64,000 nucleotides of DNA from Planktotalea arctica (lineage in GTDB: Bacteria; Pseudomonadota; Alphaproteobacteria; Rhodobacterales; Rhodobacteraceae). The notes under the pieces were generated by a model. The model was not told the origin of the DNA. It searched no databases and saw only the letters and a program-made list of their open reading frames with translations. The translations under genes and the position numbers were made by a program. The DNA lies in contig NZ_MUHR01000005.1 of the NCBI RefSeq assembly GCF_002105285.1, positions 124,001 to 188,000 on the forward strand. Reading direction: 5' to 3'. Shown one piece after another: positions 55,384-62,285 of this stretch (positions within the stretch are counted from its first letter, which is position 1; each line of letters opens with the position of its first letter).

Positions 55384-56673
55384 TTGGATATTGCAACACG
55401 CGTGTGGAACCACAAATGGAAGATCGATCCTATCGTCCGCTCTCTGATTGATGACGACTTTTACAAACTTCTGATGTGCCAGTCGGTGTTTCGCAATCAT
55501 CGCGACACTGACGTCACTTTCAGCCTGATCAACCGTACCAAATCGGTGCGCCTTGCAGAGTTGATCGATGAAGGTGAACTACGTGAGCAGCTTGATCACA
55601 TTCGTTCGCTTTCGCTGAGCCGTGGGGAAAGCACATGGCTGCGCGGCAACATGTTTTATGGTAAGCGCCAGATGTTTACCTCCGAGTTCATGCAGTGGTT
55701 CGAAAACCTGCGTTTGCCAGATTATCACCTTGAAAAGCGCGATGGCCAATACGAGCTGACATTTGAGGGAAAATGGCCCGAGGTCATGCTTTGGGAAATT
55801 CCTGCGCTTGCAGTTTTGATGGAACTGCGCAGCCGCGCGGTGCTCGACAGCATGGGCAAGTTTGAACTTCAGGTTCTTTATGCGCGCGCGATGACGCGGG
55901 TTTGGGAAAAGGTCGAACGCCTGCGTGCGGTTGATGGGCTGCGTATTGCGGATTTCGGTACGCGGCGGCGCCATTCGTTCCTGTGGCAGGACTGGTGCGT
56001 TCAAGCGATGCAAGAAGGGCTGGGCGAGAAATTCGTTGGCACCTCGAATTGCAAGATTGCGATGAAACGTGACATCGAAGCGATCGGCACCAACGCCCAT
56101 GAATTGCCTATGGTCTATTCGGCGCTGGCCGAAAACGATGACGCGCTGCGCCAGGCCCCCTATCAGGTGTTGGAAGATTGGCACGAAGAGCACGAGGGCA
56201 ATTTGCGTATCATTCTGCCCGACACTTATGGCACCCAAGGGTTTTTGAACCATGCGCCGGATTGGCTTGCCGGCTGGACAGGTATTCGCATCGATTCCGG
56301 CGACCCCGCGACAGGCGCCGAAATCGCGATCAAGTGGTGGAAAGAGCGCGGTGAAGATCCGCGTAAAAAGCTGGTAATTTTCTCTGACGGACTGGACGTG
56401 GACAAAATTATCCAGCTGCACAAACAATTTCATGGTCGCGTGCGTGTCAGCTTTGGTTGGGGTACGCTTTTGACAAATGATTTCAGAGGCTTGGTCCCAG
56501 AAGAAGGGCTTAACCCGTTCTCCATTGTGTGCAAGGCAGTGCAGGTAAATGGCCGGCCGACGGTGAAATTATCCGATAATCCTCGCAAAGCGATGGGTCC
56601 TACGGAAGAAATCGATCGCTACAAGCGCGTGTTTGAACTGGGCGAGCAAGCCGATGAAGAGGTGATCGTCTAG
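55384..56673 (+). CDS. pncB: Nicotinate phosphoribosyltransferase
   Basis: PncB joins nicotinate to PRPP, giving nicotinate mononucleotide for NAD synthesis. The 429-residue sequence has [13 protein letters not shown] near residue 23, [11 protein letters not shown] near 193 and the PRPP-site region [12 protein letters not shown] near 301. The start is a TTG behind GAGGG; an internal GTG six codons in is an alternative. Its stop shares CTAG with the converging arfB stop. Confidence 0.94.
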   Translation: MDIATRVWNHKWKIDPIVRSLIDDDFYKLLMCQSVFRNHRDTDVTFSLINRTKSVRLAELIDEGELREQLDHIRSLSLSRGESTWLRGNMFYGKRQMFTSEFMQWFENLRLPDYHLEKRDGQYELTFEGKWPEVMLWEIPALAVLMELRSRAVLDSMGKFELQVLYARAMTRVWEKVERLRAVDGLRIADFGTRRRHSFLWQDWCVQAMQEGLGEKFVGTSNCKIAMKRDIEAIGTNAHELPMVYSALAENDDALRQAPYQVLEDWHEEHEGNLRIILPDTYGTQGFLNHAPDWLAGWTGIRIDSGDPATGAEIAIKWWKERGEDPRKKLVIFSDGLDVDKIIQLHKQFHGRVRVSFGWGTLLTNDFRGLVPEEGLNPFSIVCKAVQVNGRPTVKLSDNPRKAMGPTEEIDRYKRVFELGEQADEEVIV

Positions 56674-57092
56674 TCTTCACCAGTGACGCGGCCACGCAGT
56701 GATTTGACCTCGCCGCGTTCCTTCTTTGATTTCAGGCGGCGTTTTTTACTTCCCAAAGTCGGCCGCGTCGCGATGCGCCGCTTCGGCGCGACTAGCGCTT
56801 TTCGGATCAATTCGATCAATCGCTCGCGCGCGATGGCTCGGTTGCGCGCTTGGCTGCGTTCTTCTTCCGCGCGGATGATGAGCGCGCCGTCCAGCGTCCA
56901 GCGCCGTCCTGCCAATCGCTTGAGCCGCGCCTTCACCGGTGCGCTTAGACTCGGGGAGCGCTCTGCCTCAAAGCGCAGTTCGACTGCGGTCGAGACTTTG
57001 TTCACATTTTGCCCGCCCGGCCCGGAGGCGCGCGTGAAGGTTTCGGTGAGCTCCCAATCGGCAATCTCGAGGGTAGGGGTGATTTGCAACAT
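56670..57092 (-). CDS. arfB: Alternative ribosome-rescue factor / peptidyl-tRNA hydrolase
   Basis: ArfB (YaeJ) enters stalled ribosomes without mRNA in the A site and releases the peptide. The 140 residues hold the RF-1-type motif [19 protein letters not shown], with GGQ at 26-28. A basic C-terminal tail (about 105-140, rich in Lys and Arg) fits the mRNA channel. It is preceded by a terminator and a short frame with an exceptional Shine-Dalgarno, which may form a regulatory leader. Confidence 0.93.
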   Translation of the reverse strand: MLQITPTLEIADWELTETFTRASGPGGQNVNKVSTAVELRFEAERSPSLSAPVKARLKRLAGRRWTLDGALIIRAEEERSQARNRAIARERLIELIRKALVAPKRRIATRPTLGSKKRRLKSKKERGEVKSLRGRVTGED

Positions 57093-57124
57093 GTCCCTTC
57101 ATGCCACGACGCGCCGCCAGACGC

Positions 57125-57153
57125 AAAAAGGGCCACCCGGTTAAGAGCGGCCC
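57125..57153 (-). terminator. Rho-independent terminator before arfB
   Basis: On the minus strand, GGGCCGC pairs with GTGGCCC (one G-T pair) around a 10-base loop, followed by TTTTT. It lies 32 bases before the arfB start, so it either ends a small RNA or attenuates arfB. Confidence 0.75.
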
Positions 57154-57227
57154 AATCAAGAGTTTCGGAGGCGGGGTTGGTTAGGCCGACGCCAATTCGC
57201 GCGGAGCAAGTCCGCCAGGGTCTGCCG

Positions 57228-57284
57228 CTAGAGGCGTGCCTCGCAAGTTGTCCCAACACTACTCTCCAATACCACTTTAGACAC
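57228..57284 (-). CDS. Possible 18-residue leader peptide
   Basis: A GTG-started frame of 18 codons encodes MSKVVLESSVGTTCEARL. It is preceded at 7 bases by AGGAGG, which is part of AGGAGGTGATCCAG (57284-57297), complementary over 14 bases to the typical 3' tail of 16S rRNA. The terminator begins 75 bases after its stop. It resembles no family that I recognise. A leader peptide or ribosome-binding small RNA both fit. Confidence 0.45.
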   Translation of the reverse strand: MSKVVLESSVGTTCEARL

Positions 57285-57357
57285 TGGATCACCTCCTCTC
57301 GTTTGTTTCAATCAAGGGTAGGTTTGCACAGATTGTCCGATCCGCAAAGGAAAAATA

Positions 57358-57990
57358 TCAGAGCGTTTGTCCACGATTTTGCAACCATCGTGATACGATC
57401 GCCTTGAAGGGCAGCAATGCAAGCAGAGCGAGCGAAAGCTTCACGCCCCAATCCGCAAACGCGAGCGACACCCAAAGCGGCGCGATTGGTCCAAGCCCCA
57501 AAAGCGGCAGTGCTTCGTTCGCCCAGGTCACATCGTTTTCCGGCTCCAGATAAGAAAGCGCGCTGGAAAAGGCGATGGTGAAGAACAAAAGCGTATCGAC
57601 GGACGAGCCGATAAGCGAGGAAGCAAGCGGCGCGCGCCACCATTTACCGTTTTTAAGCGCGTTGAAGATCGACACATCAAGCATTTGCGCGATCAAGAAG
57701 GCTGTGCCAGATGCGAGCGCGATGCGGAACGTCACGAGTGGGCCGAATTCACCATGAATCTGCGTTCCGATCAGCGAACAAAACACGCCGACGATAAAAC
57801 CTGCAAAAATCACCTGACGCGCAGGGCCAGAGCCGTAAATGCGGTTCATCAGATCAGTGACGAGAAAGGCGAAAGGATAGGTGAAGGCCCCCCAAGTGAG
57901 CCATTGGCCAAAGAGAAACTGGACCAGAATGTTGGAGGCGACGACAATCGCTGCCATGGCAAGGATGCCGGGAAGATGTTTACGTGTCAT
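57358..57990 (-). CDS. Queuosine-precursor transporter (VUT/YhhQ family)
   Basis: A 210-residue inner-membrane protein with about six helices, of the VUT (formerly DUF165) family. E. coli YhhQ takes up the queuosine precursors preQ0 and preQ1. The segment FPFAFLVTDLMNRIYG-like start (residues 39-54) and the charged SSVDTLLFF region are typical. queG, also in this window, acts later in the same pathway. A vitamin or other precursor is the alternative. Confidence 0.88.
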   Translation of the reverse strand: MTRKHLPGILAMAAIVVASNILVQFLFGQWLTWGAFTYPFAFLVTDLMNRIYGSGPARQVIFAGFIVGVFCSLIGTQIHGEFGPLVTFRIALASGTAFLIAQMLDVSIFNALKNGKWWRAPLASSLIGSSVDTLLFFTIAFSSALSYLEPENDVTWANEALPLLGLGPIAPLWVSLAFADWGVKLSLALLALLPFKAIVSRWLQNRGQTL

Positions 57991-58080
57991 AGGTTTAGCC
58001 CGTTTTTTACAAGGTTGCGGCGACTTGGTTCCAGAATTGGAATCTGCGGCTGTTTAGGCGTGGCGCGGCGGCGTGGCAAG

Positions 58081-58974
58081 TCAATCATGTACCCTGAACT
58101 CAACTATTTGTGTGCGTTGTGCGCGGCTGAAATTATCGTCCGAAATTGCGTAAAGGCGCAATTCACCCGGGCGAGGGCTCCAGACAGACAGGCCTTCGAG
58201 GTTATCGAACTGTCTGAAACGGCTGGAAAAAAGGTACTCTTGGCGGACTGGATGAGCGTTTTCGAATAAGATACGCTCTATATGGGTCATGAAACCGAGG
58301 CCGTTGAACGCGCGGCTTAGAACGTAAAGATGCCCATCGGGGCCGAAATCTGCGCCCACGGGTCGAAATCCACCGCTGCGCTTGAGCTTGAAAACAGGGG
58401 TCCATTCGCCCGACGCACTGCGTTTAAAGATGCGATAGGGCGTGCGGATGTTGGAAGAACCTTCCGCGACCGCGAATAAATCGCCCGCTTCTGAGATGGC
58501 CAGTGCCTCAAAGCCCATATTGGAGGGTGCTTGCGGATCGAGATGCGGCAAGGGGGAGATTTGCGCGCGTCTGTCGCCTGCGTCATAGGTCAAAAGGCGG
58601 CTTTTAGATTCGGCTGAAATGTAGCGGGTTCCGTTTGCAGAGATGGCGAGACCTTCGGTATCGCGATCCATTTTTTTGGTGGGAAATAGGCCATTTTCAA
58701 ACGAAAGCGCTTCTGCGCTCGTAAGTTGTGCGCCGCTCAGAGTGCTGTCAAGATCACGTATAAAATTGCCCTCAAAAATCATGCCGGTATCGGATACGGC
58801 AGTAAATGAGGTGCCACTCTTGTTGACTTCAAGCGCGGAAATGCCGCCGAAACCGTTAACCGCAGGTTCCCATATGAACTGCGCCAGCACCTCCACGCGT
58901 GGCTCTGCCGCGAGGGGCAGAGCGTAAGCGAAAGCGGCGCAGGCGATCAGCGTGATTGCAGAACTTGTGCGCAT
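58081..58974 (-). CDS. Phytase-like esterase domain protein
   Basis: A 297-residue secreted protein. A signal peptide (about 1-23, ending LAAE) is followed by a beta-propeller-like domain of the esterase-like/phytase-like family, with repeated patterns such as DRDTEGLAISANG and DNLEGLSVWS. Activity is unproven: members may be phosphodiesterases or phosphatases. Its start overlaps the end of mepA by 28 bases, so both are likely co-expressed and act in the periplasm. Confidence 0.82.
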   Translation of the reverse strand: MRTSSAITLIACAAFAYALPLAAEPRVEVLAQFIWEPAVNGFGGISALEVNKSGTSFTAVSDTGMIFEGNFIRDLDSTLSGAQLTSAEALSFENGLFPTKKMDRDTEGLAISANGTRYISAESKSRLLTYDAGDRRAQISPLPHLDPQAPSNMGFEALAISEAGDLFAVAEGSSNIRTPYRIFKRSASGEWTPVFKLKRSGGFRPVGADFGPDGHLYVLSRAFNGLGFMTHIERILFENAHPVRQEYLFSSRFRQFDNLEGLSVWSPRPGELRLYAISDDNFSRAQRTQIVEFRVHD

Positions 58975-59816
58975 TGTTGTGGTAAATCCGCCAAAATCAG
59001 CTCGCGCCGTGGCTTGGGTTTGGGCGTGTTTGGATCACGCGGTTTGGCCTTGGGCGGATTAAGAATATCGTTCACCCACTTTTGCGCATCGGCGCAGCCA
59101 TCGCCCGCAGGGGGCGGGTTTTGATCGACGCATCCGCGCGCGCCGCGAGGGCAGGCAAGGCGCACGTGGAAATGGTAGTGATGCCCGTACCATGGGCGAA
59201 TTTTGCGCAGCCATTTGCGGTTTCCTTTTTCAGCGTTGCACATGGCGACCTTCGCGCCTGGAAAGACGAAAATCCGCGCTGTGCGCTTGTCCTGCGCTGC
59301 CGCTTTCATGATTTCCATGTGTTGCCGCGTGAATTTATCGTTGATATAGGCACCTTTAGAGCGTCGTAGCGAAATGGAGCTTATGTTCTCGCGGTCGCGC
59401 TGCGACAGTCGCAAGTTGGTGGCAGGTCGCATCCAGACATCGATGTCCAAACCGATCTGATGGCTCCGATGGCCAGAGAGCATAGGGCCGCCGCGCGGCT
59501 GGCTGATGTCCCCGATATAGAGCCCGTTCCACCCTGGCAAACGTGCGGCTTTGGCCGAGAGCGTCTCGATAAAATCTATCGTCTCTGGGTGTCCCCAGTT
59601 GCGATTGCGCGACAGGCGCATTGCCTGCCACGTGGGCCCCGTTTCTGGCAATTGCACAGAGCCTGCTGCGCAGCCATTGGCGTAGGAACCGATAGGTGCA
59701 GCGCGCTGCGCCGATCCGGTTTTGGCCGCACCGAACAGCTGTTTGGCCTCTGGCGCAGCGGCGAGGGGAAGGACGATGAAGCAAGTTAACACAACCGAGC
59801 AAATCAAACGTAACAC
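58947..59816 (-). CDS. mepA: Penicillin-insensitive murein endopeptidase
   Basis: MepA cleaves D-Ala-meso-DAP crosslinks of peptidoglycan in the periplasm. The 289-residue precursor has a signal peptide (about 1-21). Zinc motifs are SGHRSHQIGLDIDVW (about 113-127) and GHHYHFHVRLACP (about 210-222). The GTG start overlaps the stop of the MFS gene by one base (TAGTG). A Pro/Lys-rich tail precedes the end. Confidence 0.94.
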   Translation of the reverse strand: MLRLICSVVLTCFIVLPLAAAPEAKQLFGAAKTGSAQRAAPIGSYANGCAAGSVQLPETGPTWQAMRLSRNRNWGHPETIDFIETLSAKAARLPGWNGLYIGDISQPRGGPMLSGHRSHQIGLDIDVWMRPATNLRLSQRDRENISSISLRRSKGAYINDKFTRQHMEIMKAAAQDKRTARIFVFPGAKVAMCNAEKGNRKWLRKIRPWYGHHYHFHVRLACPRGARGCVDQNPPPAGDGCADAQKWVNDILNPPKAKPRDPNTPKPKPRRELILADLPQQCAQVLQSR

Positions 59817-61186
59817 TACTTAAAATCTCCACGTTTATTAACGAAGTAGAGCAGGATAAGGCCGATCAGGAATAGCCCGATCACGGGGGAAACGCCAAGC
59901 CGCGCACTTTGTGTGACGGTCGTGACGATGCCGATCAGCAGGGGCGCAAGAAAGGCCGTCGCGCGGCCCGACAATCCGTAAAGTCCGAAATATTCGGTCG
60001 CCGTGTCCGCGTCCGTGTGGCGCACCATGAGCGAGCGACTGGCCGATTGCAGCATGCCCCCCATGCCGCCGATCAGGATACCGCAGACGATGAAGACCAG
60101 ATCGGGCGTGCCTGCAGCAACGGAAATACCGTAGATCATTTCGGGCGTTATGTTGATGATTGTCAGGCTGACGAATATCAAAACCACGATGGCAAACGTA
60201 ACTACAGGCTTGGGGCCAAACCGCCGATCCGCGAAACCGCCAATATAACTGAATACTGCGGCGCCAATGGCTGCGACGACGCCGAACACGCCGATTTGCG
60301 TGACTTCCCAGTCCAGCACCAGTTTGGCGTAGACCCCGCCGAAGGTGTAAAGGCCGTTCAACGCATCACGGTAAAACATCGAGCCAAGTAGGAAAAAGCC
60401 AAGCGATTTGCGTTTCTTCAGACCTCTGAGAGAGGCGGTGACCTGCGCGACGGCCTCGGAAAAGCTGGACCTGATCTGATCCGTGCGCACTTCGCGCACC
60501 CAGAGGAAATAGGGGATCATGAAAAGTAAAAACCAAAGTGCGGCAAACGGCCCGGTCGAGCGTGTGCCCTCGCGATCCGCAGGGTTCAGGCCGAACAAGG
60601 GATCGAGGCCCGCAATGGTTTTGCCGTTGCTTTGCTCCACGAGCAGCAAGAGCGCAATTGCGAGCGACAGAACCCCGCCCATATAACCAAAGGCAAAGCC
60701 GGAGCCGGAAATTTTACCAATCTGCTCGCGCGTGCCAAGGCCGGGAAGCTGCGCATTGGTAAAGATCAGCGCATATTCCGCCCCGATAAAGCCGATGCCG
60801 AAAAAGGCGAGCATCCAGAACAGGTTGCTCGCGTCGGGATTGGTGAACCAAAGCGCGCTGGCACCGATCACATACATCGCACTGAAGGATGCGATCCACG
60901 GCATCTTGCGCCCTGTGCTATCGGCCATCGCGCCGAAAATGGGTGCGGAAAAGGCGATGATCAACCCGATCAGCGCTGTTGTCCAGGCCCACATGGCCTG
61001 CGCATTCGCGTCTGCGATCCCCTCGTCCTGGCCAAGGCCAAGGTAGTAAACGGCAGCGATGGAAACGAAGAAAGGGCCGAAAATAAAGGTGTTGAGGACA
61101 GTGTGGTAGGGCTGGCTTGCCCAATCGAAAAAGTACCAGCCCCAGATGCGCTTGCGCAAAGTCGTGTCAGCCGTAGCGCTTGTCAT
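59816..61186 (-). CDS. MFS transporter, UMF1 family
   Basis: A 456-residue protein with about twelve helices. The start (RIWGWYFFDWASQPYHTVLNTFIFGPFF, residues 11-38) is characteristic of the UMF1/Atg22-like group of MFS transporters. The substrate is unknown; related yeast Atg22 exports amino acids from the vacuole. It is first of the unit with mepA and the phytase-like gene. Confidence 0.88.
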   Translation of the reverse strand: MTSATADTTLRKRIWGWYFFDWASQPYHTVLNTFIFGPFFVSIAAVYYLGLGQDEGIADANAQAMWAWTTALIGLIIAFSAPIFGAMADSTGRKMPWIASFSAMYVIGASALWFTNPDASNLFWMLAFFGIGFIGAEYALIFTNAQLPGLGTREQIGKISGSGFAFGYMGGVLSLAIALLLLVEQSNGKTIAGLDPLFGLNPADREGTRSTGPFAALWFLLFMIPYFLWVREVRTDQIRSSFSEAVAQVTASLRGLKKRKSLGFFLLGSMFYRDALNGLYTFGGVYAKLVLDWEVTQIGVFGVVAAIGAAVFSYIGGFADRRFGPKPVVTFAIVVLIFVSLTIINITPEMIYGISVAAGTPDLVFIVCGILIGGMGGMLQSASRSLMVRHTDADTATEYFGLYGLSGRATAFLAPLLIGIVTTVTQSARLGVSPVIGLFLIGLILLYFVNKRGDFK

Positions 61187-61243
61187 GTATTATGTCCCTC
61201 GTGTTCGACTTTGTTAGACCAGACAGAGGGACATCCACGCAAG

Positions 61244-61792
61244 TTAATCCTGTGACAAATCTTGCATGGGTGGCCAAGAACGGGTTGCGTCGGCTTTTAC
61301 CCAGTTGGCGATCCAATCGGGCATGGGTGGCGATTTTGCATCGCTCCCCATCATTTCGAGTACGCGAGTGGGCGAAACGATGCCGTTCTTGTCGGTCACT
61401 GCGGCGCGGTAAAGTGCATGGTTCGCGACCTCACCGCTGCGTTTGACCATCGCCTGTTCGAGATACATGAATTTGTCGTCCCAACAGACTGCGCGTGATT
61501 TTATCGAAAACGCTTCAAACGTGCGGATGCGGCGGCGATAGCGAACGGAAACGCCGGCCATGGTTAACCCCCAGCGTTGCGTGCGAAGCGCGCCGATTAG
61601 CCCAGTGCGTTTGGCCAGTGGAATGCGCCCCAGATCATAAAGCGTCAGCGTGCGTCCGTTGTTCAACTCCATCCACAGGTCGATATCTTGCGGCCAGCAG
61701 CGATGCTGCGAGATATGGGTCTCGTGAAACGCCATGGGCGGTGCGCTGCGCACTTGCCACAAGGCTTTGAACATACGAATAAAAGGGTACAT
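61244..61792 (-). CDS. Hotdog-fold acyl-CoA thioesterase-like protein
   Basis: A 182-residue protein resembling the 4HBT-type thioesterase group. The region DIDLWMELNNGRTLTLYDLGR (about residues 36-56) aligns with the substrate loop and helix of that fold. The catalytic Asp at the usual site appears to be present as DIDLW. Substrate is unknown. It lies 57 bases before the MFS gene on the same strand. Confidence 0.72.
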   Translation of the reverse strand: MYPFIRMFKALWQVRSAPPMAFHETHISQHRCWPQDIDLWMELNNGRTLTLYDLGRIPLAKRTGLIGALRTQRWGLTMAGVSVRYRRRIRTFEAFSIKSRAVCWDDKFMYLEQAMVKRSGEVANHALYRAAVTDKNGIVSPTRVLEMMGSDAKSPPMPDWIANWVKADATRSWPPMQDLSQD

Positions 61793-61919
61793 GGCCGCGC
61801 TCCTGTTTCACGCGACCTTGGCCATGCTGCGGTGCAGCGTCAAGTCGCGACCCCACGGCACTTGCCGATGCGTGCGGGGACGACTACCTAGAGGGCAACC
61901 GCAAACTCGGAGCCTGCCC

Positions 61920-62207
61920 ATGTTGTCCATTTTCCAAATCCTGATGCTGATCCTCGATATCGCATGGTTCTTCATCATCGCGCATGTGATCATGAGTTGG
62001 TTGATCAACTTTCAGGTGCTCAATCTGGGCCAGCCGCTTGTCGCGCAAATCTGGCAGGGGCTGAACCGCATTCTTGAGCCGCTTTATTCGAAAATTCGCA
62101 GTATTTTGCCGAATATGGCTGGAATTGACCTTGCGCCATTGATCGCGCTGGTTGCTGTTTACGCGCTGCGTATCATTCTGGCGAACAACATCCAATCTTT
62201 CTACTAA
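61920..62207 (+). CDS. YggT-family membrane protein
   Basis: A 95-residue protein with two hydrophobic helices (about 5-28 and 70-90). LNRILEPLYSKIRSILPNM between them is the YggT hallmark. The family has been linked to osmotic tolerance and cell-division placement, but has no defined activity. The ATG at 61920 follows GGAG; an upstream in-frame extension lacks conserved sequence and overlaps the opposite thioesterase gene. Confidence 0.87.
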   Translation: MLSIFQILMLILDIAWFFIIAHVIMSWLINFQVLNLGQPLVAQIWQGLNRILEPLYSKIRSILPNMAGIDLAPLIALVAVYALRIILANNIQSFY

Positions 62208-62223
62208 CGCTTCATCTTGTGCC
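62206..62223 (-). repeat. Partial copy of the dispersed element
   Basis: The core CAAGATGAAGCG is present on the minus strand just after the yggT stop. It shares 11 exact bases with copies 2 and 3 but lacks the AGTTTA half, and its orientation relative to the gene end is opposite. Confidence 0.3.
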
Positions 62224-62235
62224 AGTTGTTAACCT

Positions 62236-62285
62236 ATGGGACATATCCTGTAAGAGCAGCCTAATGCCACTACAGGATATCCCAT
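62236..62285 (+). promoter_or_regulatory. Inverted repeat covering the recQ start
   Basis: ATGGGA-CA-TATCCTGTA at 62236-62252 is complementary to TACAGGATATCCCAT at 62271-62285, leaving a two-base bulge and an 18-base loop. The second arm contains the AGGA ribosome site and the first two bases of the recQ ATG. Confidence 0.7.

Noticed and set aside
57002-57292. A 96-codon minus-strand frame starting GTGATCCAG
   Set aside because: It runs through the terminator and into arfB, and starts within the Shine-Dalgarno of the shorter frame.
57121-57310. 4.5S (SRP) RNA or tmRNA
   Set aside because: The conserved SRP loop (GUCCGGAAGGAAGCAGCC type) and a tmRNA tag ending in AA are absent.
57991-58080. 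preQ1 riboswitch before the queuosine-precursor transporter
   Set aside because: There is an A-rich stretch (TAAAAAACGGGC) and a small hairpin (58029-58042), but the C-rich loop and pseudoknot pairing of preQ1 aptamers could not be drawn.
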